DNA from: a virus
Direction: 5' to 3' (one strand)
DNA length: 55,200 nucleotides
IMG/VR virus record: IMGVR_UViG_3300046694_000640
Location: 1 to 55,200 of that record
Part shown: piece after piece, positions 48,417 to 55,200 of the stretch
Layout: each line of letters opens with the position of its first letter
Numbering within the stretch: position 1 is the first letter of the stretch
The notes under the pieces: generated by a model
Databases searched by the model: none
Told to the model about the DNA's origin: nothing
What the model saw: only the letters and a program-made list of their open reading frames with translations
Translations under genes and position numbers: made by a program

Positions 48417-48938
48417 TTATTTAAGCGTGAAGATTAATGATTGTCCCCCTATTTTTACTGGCGGGTTAAGTGTTCTGGCCGACATTATAACCTCGCCCGT
48501 TTCTTCGTCAAACTCATCCTCCACTTCAACCGGCTTTGTTATTGTTTTCAGCCGTTTTTCCCTGTCAGCTTTTTTCTCTTGCAATACAAGGATCTGCATA
48601 TTTAAGGCATCCCACACCGAATCATTGCACCCTTCAAAGTAATACCTGACACCAGTAGCCTGCTCCCTGATATCACAGCTATGTTTTTGGTAGTTTTTGC
48701 CTTCAGGTAGCTTTGCCTTACCTTTCATTCCTTCAATAACAGCATCAAAGATGTAGGCTCCCTTCTTTGCCATGATAGTCGTATTCAAAGGGTCGGCGAT
48801 GCCATCATCAACCGCCTCCAATATTTTACTGGCTATTTCCGATAGCTCTGCCTTATTAGCTGTTAAAAGGCTTTTATCCTCAATGGGCACCAATTCAGTT
48901 TGCTGGGCCGGCTGTAGGAATAAGTTAAGATTTTCCAT
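48417..48938 (-). CDS. Conserved hypothetical in recombination operon
   Basis: A 173-residue soluble protein with helical ELSEIASKILEAVDDGIADP, a segment MAKKGAYIFDAVIEGMKGKA and a C-terminal coiled region (QILVLQEKKADREKRLKTIT) then an acidic linker. The position just before the nuclease and after a small protein and the Sak4-like ATPase suggests a recombination accessory factor. No family recognised. Confidence 0.6.
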   Translation of the reverse strand: MENLNLFLQPAQQTELVPIEDKSLLTANKAELSEIASKILEAVDDGIADPLNTTIMAKKGAYIFDAVIEGMKGKAKLPEGKNYQKHSCDIREQATGVRYYFEGCNDSVWDALNMQILVLQEKKADREKRLKTITKPVEVEDEFDEETGEVIMSARTLNPPVKIGGQSLIFTLK

Positions 48939-49074
48939 GTAGTTTAATTTGTTTTGGTGATGCTGCCGGCTTTGGTTTAACCGGCAGCAAAAAGTTATTT
49001 CTGATCTGTGAGATTTCAGTTTCTTGATATTCAGATTCCTGGTACTGAATAAAAGCGTTTTTTGAGTATGACAT
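48925..49074 (-). CDS. Possible 49-residue coupled protein
   Basis: The ATG overlaps the stop of the Sak4-like gene (TAATG) and the frame ends 14 bases inside the next gene. It encodes MSYSKNAFIQYQESEYQETE followed by a Pro/Lys-rich end. It is polar and possibly unstructured. The coupling is the main evidence. Confidence 0.45.
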   Translation of the reverse strand: MSYSKNAFIQYQESEYQETEISQIRNNFLLPVKPKPAASPKQIKLHGKS

Positions 49075-49901
49075 TAGGCAGTAGCAGAGGTTAGCTTAGC
49101 TTTTAGCTCATCCTTCAGCTTCATTTGCTCTTTTTGGTCTGATACAGGCAAAGACTTATATACATTGGCCAGTTCGGTCAGCGTAGTTGCTTCACGTAGT
49201 TTATCAGCTGCAGATTTCATAGTTGCACCTGTTTCACACCAGCTTCTGATCTCTTCACCGGTTGCCTCAGTAATAAGAAAAGGATTTTTTCCTTCAAATA
49301 ACTCGGTCCTGTCCTTGCTTGGTATAGCCAGGTGAGTATCGCGGTCAATGTTAAGTGATACGGTCAACTCATACTCCCAGCCTTCGCGCTGCTGGTCTTT
49401 CATCCCAACCTTTTTAACCTTTTTGTCTTCGCCCATAACAGTCTCCATTTTTGAGCGTGTACATGTGATGATGTGGGCTGTAGATTGTAATACCTTGTTT
49501 ACAAACCTATCATGACGTGGAGTGGTAACTGACCAGGCCGACCAGGTATTGCCACGGAATTTAGCTTGAGCCAATAATTCGTTTTCCTCTATAACACAGT
49601 TCCACTCATGGGTAGTGCTGTCCAGAATAATAACTTCCATGCCTGCCTTTTCGCATATTTCAATTGCTTGTATGTACTTTTCGGGTGTATATGGGGCAGT
49701 CAGACCGATTGTATTGAACCCACCTAAGTTTGAGTAAAGACTTGCAGATTCATTCTCGGTATCAATAACTGCGACTTTTTCCCAATCACCACATAGGCCT
49801 TTGGCCATGCGTAGTGCTGAATAAGTTTTACCGGCACCACTCGGAGCAGATATGTTTAAACGAAGCTTTACTTTACTTCTGGTTGCTTTTTTAAGTTCCA
49901 T
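49074..49901 (-). CDS. Sak4-like RecA-fold ATPase
   Basis: A 275-residue RecA-core ATPase with Walker A APSGAGKT (19-26), an aspartate in VAVIDTEN, and Walker B VIILDS (90-95). No full RecA DNA-binding region or C-terminal domain, like Sak4 single-strand annealing proteins and other phage nucleotide-binding proteins. The C-terminal part (about 225-275) is helical and Lys/Ala-rich. It is in an operon with a PD-(D/E)XK nuclease and an SSB-like protein, so recombination-dependent replication or repair is likely. Confidence 0.82.
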   Translation of the reverse strand: MELKKATRSKVKLRLNISAPSGAGKTYSALRMAKGLCGDWEKVAVIDTENESASLYSNLGGFNTIGLTAPYTPEKYIQAIEICEKAGMEVIILDSTTHEWNCVIEENELLAQAKFRGNTWSAWSVTTPRHDRFVNKVLQSTAHIITCTRSKMETVMGEDKKVKKVGMKDQQREGWEYELTVSLNIDRDTHLAIPSKDRTELFEGKNPFLITEATGEEIRSWCETGATMKSAADKLREATTLTELANVYKSLPVSDQKEQMKLKDELKAKLTSATA

Positions 49902-49907
49902 GATATT

Positions 49908-50357
49908 TTAATTTTTAGTGGTACTACTTAATACTTCCAATGCTTGATACACAGCCGACTCCATCCCGATAGAATCCTCCAACTTGTTAATCCTGTCCAG
50001 GCGCTGAGCATATAAGTTATTAGCCCATGGCTCATTGTTCAGGAATTCAAAAAGTGATAGGCGGCGGATGTGGTTAGCTGTATTCCTTACCTCTTCCTTT
50101 ACATATGCCCGCCATTCCAGATAGTCAGATCCTTTCAATGGTTCGTTAGGATTATAGGAAACAGGATAAATAACCAAACCTACTTTATACACAAGGCATG
50201 ACCTTTTCTTTTTGGTAATGATCATCTTTACCCGGGCTATACCTTTATAGATAGTCCTGAAGGTTGATCTTACAGCCCTTTTAAATGAACTGAAGTCTGG
50301 ATTAGTAGCTAACCATGCTTCGTACTCTTCAATGGTAGTTTCGTGTGTGATGATCAT
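49908..50357 (-). CDS. Hypothetical protein
   Basis: A 149-residue soluble protein. Helical start (ETTIEEYEAWLATNPDFSSF), then a basic region (RTIYKGIARVKMIITKKKRS) and helix-rich end (WANNLYAQRLDRINKLEDSI). The basic patch suggests nucleic-acid binding. No family recognised. Confidence 0.6.
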   Translation of the reverse strand: MIITHETTIEEYEAWLATNPDFSSFKRAVRSTFRTIYKGIARVKMIITKKKRSCLVYKVGLVIYPVSYNPNEPLKGSDYLEWRAYVKEEVRNTANHIRRLSLFEFLNNEPWANNLYAQRLDRINKLEDSIGMESAVYQALEVLSSTTKN

Positions 50358-50359
50358 GT

Positions 50360-50653
50360 TTATTTCCTCCTTGGTGATTTGGTTTTAAAGTAGTTTTGAT
50401 CCATGTAGGCCTCTACATCTTTGCGTTTGAAGCGGATAGTCCTGCCGATATTTGAATAGCCTATATCCTGCTTATGGTCGTTAACCCAGTCTATGCTGAA
50501 TCCGGTTAACTCCATAACTTCCTGAGCTGTCAGGTAAGGCTTCTTTGCATCGCTTAACTCTGAAGCTGTCTTAGCTACAAAGTCTTTCAAATCTCTAACC
50601 TCTGATATCAGGGCTTCAAGGGTTGCTGTTTCAATGATAGATACACCTTGCAT
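50360..50653 (-). CDS. HTH_17/excisionase-like DNA-binding protein
   Basis: A 97-residue protein with an N-terminal helix (LEALISEVRDLKDFVAKTAS) and a winged HTH of the excisionase/MerR type: PYLTAQEVMELTGFSIDWVN then GYSNIGRTIRFKRKDVEAYM. This is the common Bacteroidota pattern in which the small protein acts as excisionase or as a regulator of mobile genes. It is far from int, so the regulator role is at least as likely. Confidence 0.75.
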   Translation of the reverse strand: MQGVSIIETATLEALISEVRDLKDFVAKTASELSDAKKPYLTAQEVMELTGFSIDWVNDHKQDIGYSNIGRTIRFKRKDVEAYMDQNYFKTKSPRRK

Positions 50654-50654
50654 G

Positions 50655-50753
50655 TTAATTCCCCTCTGTTAAAATTGTGGCTAACCTTAAGCCTGATAAC
50701 ACCATAATGATACACAGCATCATCATTGGTATTAAAATCAATAATTGTATCAT
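50655..50753 (-). CDS. 32-residue membrane peptide
   Basis: An ATGA overlap with the upstream gene supports translation. It is almost entirely a membrane helix (LLILIPMMMLCIIMVLSG) with a short polar end (RLATILTEGN). It ends before the HTH gene. One more of the ATGA-linked mini membrane proteins. Confidence 0.55.
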   Translation of the reverse strand: MIQLLILIPMMMLCIIMVLSGLRLATILTEGN

Positions 50754-51148
50754 GGCCTTGTAGATGATTTTAAAATGTGACCTTTAACTATTTCAAGAGC
50801 TTCGGATTGTTCTCCGGCGGTAGCGTCCTGTGTGAACCATTTGATAGGCTCGTTAATCATGATCCTCCCATCATATGGCCTGCCGTGCTCGCTATAAAGA
50901 ATACCTTCATAACTATTAAGTTCTTCAGCTAATATGATCTCTTCAAATTTTGATATTGGTAATTTGAACATGAGCGTCTCGTCCAGAGTAGACTTGATAT
51001 TGTTCTTGTCTTCCAGATATAAGGTTAGGAAGTGATCAGACAAATCATGATCCGCAATATGTATCCGATTAGGATCAAAGTTTGCCGCGCAGAACAATGA
51101 CAATAAACTCATATTGGTGCGCTGAAGTTCTTTAGTTATGGTTTTCAT
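50750..51148 (-). CDS. Hypothetical early-region protein
   Basis: A 132-residue soluble protein with DPNRIHIADHDLSDHFLTLY and a beta region (GILYSEHGRPYDGRIMINEP). It lies in the leftward early operon downstream of the LuxR-type regulator. No known family. Confidence 0.6.
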   Translation of the reverse strand: MKTITKELQRTNMSLLSLFCAANFDPNRIHIADHDLSDHFLTLYLEDKNNIKSTLDETLMFKLPISKFEEIILAEELNSYEGILYSEHGRPYDGRIMINEPIKWFTQDATAGEQSEALEIVKGHILKSSTRP

Positions 51149-51354
51149 TAGGCTACTCTGATTATTGTTAAAGTATCTTCACCCGATTTTGCAGTTCTCC
51201 ATTTCATACCCGGGTGAGAGTATTTCAATTGCCTGCTGATCAATGGAGCAACCGTGTTACGATCATCAATGGATGCCGGCAACTCCTGCCCTATTTCCAT
51301 GCCGGTTAATATCCCGGTCCAGGTAGTCCCTTTTTGTGGTTTTACTACTTCCAT
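51148..51354 (-). CDS. Small early-region protein
   Basis: A 68-residue protein (TGILTGMEIGQELPASIDDR, ISRQLKYSHPGMKWRTAKSG) sharing one base with the next gene. The pattern resembles small DNA-binding or anti-repressor-type proteins but is not diagnostic. Confidence 0.6.
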   Translation of the reverse strand: MEVVKPQKGTTWTGILTGMEIGQELPASIDDRNTVAPLISRQLKYSHPGMKWRTAKSGEDTLTIIRVA

Positions 51355-51359
51355 AATTA

Positions 51360-51599
51360 TTAATTGATTAAACCTTTCTTCATGCCGAAGTACACCAGCT
51401 GCCTTCCATCCTGAATACCTGTCTTGTTCCTGATACTCTTTAAATGGGCCAGAACAGTATAATAACTAATGTCAAGGTCCCAGGCGATTTGCTTGTCAGG
51501 GAATATTGCCCGCTCAACTATCTCGATCTCCCTTTTGGTCAATATGCCCAGGGGTAGGTTTATGGCAGGTACATCGTAATTTTTAGGTAGTAGGCTCAT
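51360..51599 (-). CDS. LuxR-type HTH regulator, Cro position
   Basis: A 79-residue protein that is mostly a GerE/LuxR-type HTH: LTKREIEIVERAIFPDKQIA, DLDISYYTVLAHLKSIRNKT, then DGRQLVYFGMKKGLI. It lacks a sensory domain. It is the first leftward gene across the operator from the repressor, the position of Cro in lambda-like switches. It likely regulates early genes; use of a LuxR-type domain in this place is unusual compared with XRE-type Cro. Confidence 0.8.
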   Translation of the reverse strand: MSLLPKNYDVPAINLPLGILTKREIEIVERAIFPDKQIAWDLDISYYTVLAHLKSIRNKTGIQDGRQLVYFGMKKGLIN

Positions 51600-51640
51600 G
51601 GTAGTACTTATTTGCTATTTCTGCGTTGATTGTTAATGTT

Positions 51641-51648
51641 TATCTTTG
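51641..51648 (+). promoter_or_regulatory. Possible repressor promoter -7 element
   Basis: TATCTTTG on the plus strand matches TAnnTTTG. A -33 element at the expected distance is not clear. It would produce a leader that includes both operator palindromes before the repressor ATG at 51730. Confidence 0.4.
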
Positions 51649-51664
51649 TTGTTATTGAACAATA

Positions 51665-51695
51665 CAAATGTAAATAAGAATATTCTTATTTACAA
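51665..51695 (-). promoter_or_regulatory. Leftward early promoter overlapped by operator
   Basis: On the minus strand TTG (51695-51693) and TACATTTG (51672-51665) are 20 bases apart. The whole spacer is the 26-bp palindrome, so repressor bound there would block leftward transcription. Confidence 0.72.
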
Positions 51696-51715
51696 GAAAA
51701 TTAAGAACATTCTTA
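51669..51715. promoter_or_regulatory. Two operators with TAAGAA-N2-TTCTTA
   Basis: The left operator is a perfect 26-bp palindrome (51669-51694, core TAAGAATATTCTTA at 51675-51688). The right operator (51702-51715) is TAAGAACATTCTTA. Centres are 27 bases apart. They sit in the intergenic region between the LuxR-type regulator and the repressor. Confidence 0.8.
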
Positions 51716-51729
51716 TTATTTATTTATAA

Positions 51730-52515
51730 ATGACTGAAAATCAAAGATTAAAAATTCTTATCAACGAACTCAACTTTAAGAATCAGGCCGATTTTGCTAA
51801 AAGTCTGAATATTACTGCTGGTGGGCTTTCTGACGTGATTAGATCTAAAAATGGAATTGGCGTATCTGATAAGATTAAAAGACAGTTAGAAATTATTCAT
51901 TCGGTCAATATTAAATGGCTTGAAACTGGAGAGGGAGAAATGTTGAATAACAAAAAATCAAATCCTCGCCTTGAAGCTATTCCGCTTCATATATCAGCTG
52001 ATCCGAGTGATCATGATAATGATGGATCGCGTTTCGAAGAACAACCAGATGGAACTTTAAGAATGAGGATACCGGTTGTACCTCATAAAGCATTCGCCGG
52101 TTACCTGCGCGGTTTTAAAGATCCTGATTACTATGAGGACCTCGAATATATTTCCATTGATGTATTCAAGCAGCACCGCGGACATTACCTGGCATTTGAA
52201 GTTAAGGGTGATAGCATGACTACCTTAGAGCCGGGCCTGTTTAGAAGGAGCATATTTGATGGGGTAAAAGTTGTTGGCCGGGAATTACAAAGGCATCATT
52301 GGCAGTATAAACTGCATACCAATAATTACGATGCCTGGATAATAGTTCATAAAACAGAGGGTATCCTTATCAAGCAGATCATTAATCACGATGTAGAGAA
52401 AGGTATCATCACCATTCACTCGCTCAACCCTGATAAAAAGCAATACGCGGACGAAAATCTCCGACTGGATGATATAGAGCAGATTTTTAATGTAGTTAAG
52501 AAAATAGATGAATAA
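51730..52515 (+). CDS. CI/LexA-like phage repressor (XRE HTH + S24 peptidase)
   Basis: A 261-residue lysogeny repressor. The XRE-type HTH (about 14-42) contains FKNQADFAKSLNITAGGLSD. The S24 domain has an Ala123-Gly124 cleavage site in KAFAGYL, Ser162 in KGDSMTT and Lys215 in GILIKQI, so RecA-stimulated self-cleavage is expected. It faces a leftward promoter overlapped by palindromic operators, consistent with repression in lysogeny and SOS induction. The ATG at 51730 is the only sensible start, 14 bases after the right operator. Confidence 0.92.
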   Translation: MTENQRLKILINELNFKNQADFAKSLNITAGGLSDVIRSKNGIGVSDKIKRQLEIIHSVNIKWLETGEGEMLNNKKSNPRLEAIPLHISADPSDHDNDGSRFEEQPDGTLRMRIPVVPHKAFAGYLRGFKDPDYYEDLEYISIDVFKQHRGHYLAFEVKGDSMTTLEPGLFRRSIFDGVKVVGRELQRHHWQYKLHTNNYDAWIIVHKTEGILIKQIINHDVEKGIITIHSLNPDKKQYADENLRLDDIEQIFNVVKKIDE

Positions 52516-52534
52516 TTTAAACCAATATCATAAA

Positions 52535-52918
52535 ATGAAAAGAGTACTATCAATTATCCTGATATCAATTTGCCTAATCTTATTTTCCTGCAAAAAAGAT
52601 AAAAATAAGGCAGATGAAAATCCAAGCAACCTATTGGTAGGACATAAATATAGGGCTTACGCCTTTACAAGCTCCAGCGGGGCTGGAAAGTTTTATTATG
52701 TACTTGAGTTTAAATCGCAAACAGAAGTTTATGATAATTATAGGCTTATCGATAATTCTAATGTTACTGATAAAAATTTATTAAAGTGGGAAAAGACAGG
52801 GAATACCGGCACAAGTATCAACATATATTTTAGTTCTAAGATCTCAAAAGCGACTGTTACTCCAGGTATTATTAGTGTTGACGCGATTGGAGGCGTAAGA
52901 GTATATGAAGAATATTAA
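52535..52918 (+). CDS. Lipoprotein in the immunity region
   Basis: From the ATG at 52535 (MKRVLSIILISICLILFSC) the signal has lipobox FSC at Cys19; an earlier start at 52508 adds nine residues. The mature 109 residues are beta-rich (VGHKYRAYAFTSSSGAGKFY, YYVLEFKSQTEVYDNY). Located after the repressor on the same strand, it is likely expressed in lysogens and could block infection by related phages or change the cell surface. It overlaps the next gene by 14 bases. Confidence 0.75.
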   Translation: MKRVLSIILISICLILFSCKKDKNKADENPSNLLVGHKYRAYAFTSSSGAGKFYYVLEFKSQTEVYDNYRLIDNSNVTDKNLLKWEKTGNTGTSINIYFSSKISKATVTPGIISVDAIGGVRVYEEY

Positions 52919-53528
52919 TATCAAAACTGTATCTGTATTTTTTTTATTGATTTTAGCTTGCTTTAATGGCTTTGCTCAAAAAAAAGTTTCTCAAAAACAA
53001 TCTGAAATAGAAAAAATTAAATTAAAGGCAAAGGCATGGTTCAAAGACTATTATGTTAATCTAAATTTCAAAGACCCATACAGCTATAAGCTACAAAAGA
53101 TAAATGTATATCCAGTGACGTTAAAAGATGCTTGTGATGAAATATTACAAGGTCTTCATACTGACTCTTTAGTATCCGACACAACAAACAATGTTGATTT
53201 TAAAGAAAAGAAAAGTCAATATAACAGAATGTTAAAATATTTGCCTACTGATACAAGCACTCAAAGATACAAAGATGATTTGTATACTCTTCAAAGGTTA
53301 AAAGAGCAAATAGAACCGATTAGAGTTAAATTTAACTCTATAATGGCAGACATAAACGGTATAAGACAAAGCTTAAAAGTAGCCAGTAAATCAGATCTTA
53401 ATAAGACGCACTATCATCAGATATTTTTAGATTGTTACAGCAAAAACAGCTTTGGTAACATGGTATTAGGAAGATTTTCTTTTAAATATCAGTCAGATGG
53501 CACATTTACAAACCCAGAATCATTTTAA
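52905..53528 (+). CDS. Secreted hypothetical protein
   Basis: A 207-residue protein with an N-terminal signal peptide (VSVFFLLILACFNGFA-Q, cleavage near 24). The mature protein is Lys/Tyr-rich, with PYSYKLQKINVYPVTLKD, a coiled-coil-like region and YHQIFLDCYSKNSFGNMVLG. It lacks a lipobox, so periplasmic or secreted. Same probable lysogenic operon as the repressor. No family recognised. Confidence 0.72.
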   Translation: MKNINIKTVSVFFLLILACFNGFAQKKVSQKQSEIEKIKLKAKAWFKDYYVNLNFKDPYSYKLQKINVYPVTLKDACDEILQGLHTDSLVSDTTNNVDFKEKKSQYNRMLKYLPTDTSTQRYKDDLYTLQRLKEQIEPIRVKFNSIMADINGIRQSLKVASKSDLNKTHYHQIFLDCYSKNSFGNMVLGRFSFKYQSDGTFTNPESF

Positions 53529-53530
53529 CC

Positions 53531-53947
53531 ATGCCCAAGCGCGAAGTAGATACCCCGGAGCAAAAGCAGATCCAGTGCGAGATCATAACTGATGTGATTG
53601 ACACAGCGATGCATATACTGCATGAAAGCTACCTCAACGGCAGTGATCTATGGCCGACAGGTGGAATGCTTGTAGGCGGGCCCGGATGGTATAAAAAAGG
53701 ACCACCAGATGCGATATACCTGGGTGTTAACCCTTATGGTTATGAGCAAGAACCAATTAAGGGCCGGTTCTCCTGTAATATGTTCAACACACCCGAAAAG
53801 AGGATGGAAATAACGGCCGAACACCTAAGAATAATTTTTGACCAGGCAATTTCAAATAATATCTACTTCGAAAACGAATTCAAAAGCAGCTATCAACCAG
53901 CAACCCATATTTGGTTCACCTTTACATACCTACCGACAACAAAATGA
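53531..53947 (+). CDS. Hypothetical protein
   Basis: A 138-residue soluble protein (VIDTAMHILHESYLNGSDLW, LWPTGGMLVGGPGWYKKG, PPDAIYLGVNPYGYEQEP). No signal or motif that I can assign. Its stop overlaps the start of the XRE gene by 4 bases (ATGA), so the two are coupled. Confidence 0.65.
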   Translation: MPKREVDTPEQKQIQCEIITDVIDTAMHILHESYLNGSDLWPTGGMLVGGPGWYKKGPPDAIYLGVNPYGYEQEPIKGRFSCNMFNTPEKRMEITAEHLRIIFDQAISNNIYFENEFKSSYQPATHIWFTFTYLPTTK

Positions 53948-54402
53948 ACACAACAAAAGAAAAAATACCGACCCCTGGCGTTGCGCAGCCTATACATGAT
54001 AAAACACTGGCCAACCGTCTAAGATTATTCAGAGAGCAGTATATTGATAAAAGCCAAACGCAGGCAGCTAAAAAGTTAGGCATTGCTCAAAGCACGCTCT
54101 CTTTTATGGAGATATGCAAACTCCCCATCCGGTACGAATTTATTGTGCAGTTGGTAAAAGAGTTTGGGCTTAACCAGGCTTGGTTTGATACCGGTCATGG
54201 TAAACCTCAAAGCAAAGAGCAGCCTAAAGGTGGTTTGTTAACAGATTTAAATGAGTTGAACCTGCAACTGGATATTATTCAAAGGGCGCTTAAAAAGATG
54301 GAATTAAACAATCTTTATTTGCTCAAGATAATAAACAATCAAAATGAAAAAATCCAGCAGCAAGAAAGCAGAATTTCAGCTTTGGAAAAGAAATTATTAT
54401 GA
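53944..54402 (+). CDS. XRE-type HTH regulator with coiled-coil tail
   Basis: From the ATG at 53944 the protein has 152 residues: an XRE HTH (about 23-75, KSQTQAAKKLGIAQSTLSFM), the segment AWFDTGHGKP often seen after such HTHs, then a helical coiled coil (about 97-152, IIQRALKKMELNNLYLLKII). Last phage gene before the attR-like site. It may regulate the conversion genes or control excision. Confidence 0.78.
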   Translation: MNTTKEKIPTPGVAQPIHDKTLANRLRLFREQYIDKSQTQAAKKLGIAQSTLSFMEICKLPIRYEFIVQLVKEFGLNQAWFDTGHGKPQSKEQPKGGLLTDLNELNLQLDIIQRALKKMELNNLYLLKIINNQNEKIQQQESRISALEKKLL

Positions 54403-54481
54403 AAATAGCTAACCCTGTTTACACCAAATCTTAGCAAAAAAGGTAACTTATTGACTTTCAGTTCTAATAAAATTAGTAAAT

Positions 54482-54499
54482 AAATCCCTCCGGCTCCAC
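54482..54499 (+). other. Candidate attR core: 3' end of a tmRNA-like gene
   Basis: AAATCCCTCCGGCTCCAC on the plus strand resembles the T-arm end, acceptor strand CGGCTCC and discriminator A of a tmRNA or alanine-type tRNA, but the 5' part of such a gene is absent. A strong terminator follows. This is what remains at attR when a phage integrates into the 3' end of such a gene and int lies by attL. The complete gene should lie left of position 1. Confidence 0.6.
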
Positions 54500-54512
54500 A
54501 GTTAAATTAACC

Positions 54513-54547
54513 AAAAATGCCCTTATTGATATAATAAGGGCATTTTT
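54513..54547 (+). terminator. Strong terminator after the attR core
   Basis: A perfect 15-bp stem (AAAAATGCCCTTATT with its complement, loop GATAT) followed by T-run on the plus strand. It is nearly symmetric and may end transcription from both directions, including the displaced tmRNA-like transcript. Confidence 0.88.
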
Positions 54548-54666
54548 TATGTGTTTTAATTTTACGGGGTGTAAAAAGGGGTGCAATTTACATCGATTAT
54601 CTATGTCTCAGGATTTTTGGATATGCTACAAAAGACATCGTAACTTATCTATATTTAATTATTTTG

Positions 54667-55200
54667 CTAATCTTTAGGTTTAAAACATTCTTCAAGAATC
54701 TTAAGATTTAATATTGCACTCTCTCCGCTTTCAAAATACTCTTTTAGTTTACTGTTCGAGTCTGTAATAAGTTCTCTGTAGGATCCTGTTACCATGTTGC
54801 TGACGTTAGCATAAAGCAATTCATCAACTTCAAATACTGTTCCAGGCAAAATATTAAGCATACTGAAGTCATCTTCAAAAGCAACAATACATTCGAAAGT
54901 CTTGGTCTTAATGCCGAGCTCTTCAAAGTTCATTATTTTATCTTCAAATTGGCCTGTAAATAAAAGGTCTCTATTTTCTATTTCACTAACGATATGTTTT
55001 GTCTTGGAATAGAGTTTAAATATCTCTCCGCGAAACTTATAAAGATCTTCAACACTCGCTTCTTTATTGAACTTGGCATTTGTTAGACACTTAGTTAAAA
55101 ACTCAATGTCTATGAATTTACTATTATTATTTATTGACTCAGATAACCTGAAATTTTCAATCCACGCCGTTAAGTTTTTTCGATATTTTTCAATTGTCAT
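54667..55200 (-). CDS. Flanking hypothetical gene (probably chromosomal)
   Basis: A 177-residue soluble protein that reaches the window edge, so its start may lie further upstream. Helical N-terminus (EKYRKNLTAWIENFRLSESI), then IENRDLLFTGQFEDKIMNFE, and a beta segment (FECIVAFEDDFSMLNILPGT). Beyond the attR candidate, so more likely host or another island. No family recognised. Confidence 0.6.
   Translation of the reverse strand: MTIEKYRKNLTAWIENFRLSESINNNSKFIDIEFLTKCLTNAKFNKEASVEDLYKFRGEIFKLYSKTKHIVSEIENRDLLFTGQFEDKIMNFEELGIKTKTFECIVAFEDDFSMLNILPGTVFEVDELLYANVSNMVTGSYRELITDSNSKLKEYFESGESAILNLKILEECFKPKD

Overview
The window is almost entirely one temperate tailed-phage genome integrated in a Bacteroidota chromosome. 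Evidence for the host group is the Bacteroidota-type tyrosine integrase, promoters of the form TTTG-N19/20-TAnnTTTG rather than -35/-10 boxes, few Shine-Dalgarno sequences, Bacteroidota lipoprotein signals, and PcfJ/PcfK-like proteins. The style suggests a Sphingobacteriaceae host (Mucilaginibacter/Pedobacter-like), which is an inference from protein flavour only. The virion genes indicate a long, non-contractile tail: tape measure of 1681 codons, Dit-like protein, tail hub, no sheath.

Layout, left to right. 1-1.4 kb (+): integrase and a small gene. 1.4-20.8 kb (-), read right to left: scaffold, decoration protein, major capsid protein, head-tail connectors, tail tube, tail-assembly chaperone with a -1 frameshift, tape measure, Dit, a large SGNH-esterase fibre, tail hub, an endolysin-like hydrolase and two membrane-anchored proteins, probably for lysis. 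20.9-24.2 kb (-): a cargo block of three tRNAs in 1.1 kb of hairpin-rich non-coding DNA, small membrane proteins and an RlmN/Cfr-type radical-SAM methyltransferase. It separates the portal from the rest of the head genes. 24.2-26.3 kb: an HExxH protein, a DUF6527-like protein and the portal. 26.4-31.1 kb: many small accessory genes, including lipoproteins, mini membrane proteins and a HhH-GPD glycosylase. 31.2-34.5 kb: both terminase subunits and a VRR-NUC nuclease. 34.55-34.9 kb: a non-coding cluster of ten CGTAACA motifs, a candidate replication origin. 35-51.6 kb (-): replication and recombination (PrimPol-SF3, SF2 and Pif1-like helicases, Sak4-like ATPase, PD-(D/E)XK nuclease, SSB-like protein), plus PP-loop sulfotransferase-fold, PcfJ/PcfK, GHKL and mosaic-repeat proteins. 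51.6-54.4 kb (+): the immunity region with a LexA/CI-like repressor facing a LuxR-type small regulator across a palindromic operator, then lipoprotein and secreted conversion genes and a second XRE regulator. 54.48-54.55 kb: the duplicated 3' end of a tmRNA-like gene plus its terminator, read as attR. After that comes a flanking gene of unknown function.

How it may work together: five or more minus-strand operons start at the same unusual box (AACAAATGTTTG-N8-CGATA followed by a -7 element), so one phage regulator or one sigma-factor feature could coordinate replication, packaging, cargo and late genes. Start sites were chosen from gene junctions; many genes overlap by ATGA or TAATG, which also revealed several very short genes.
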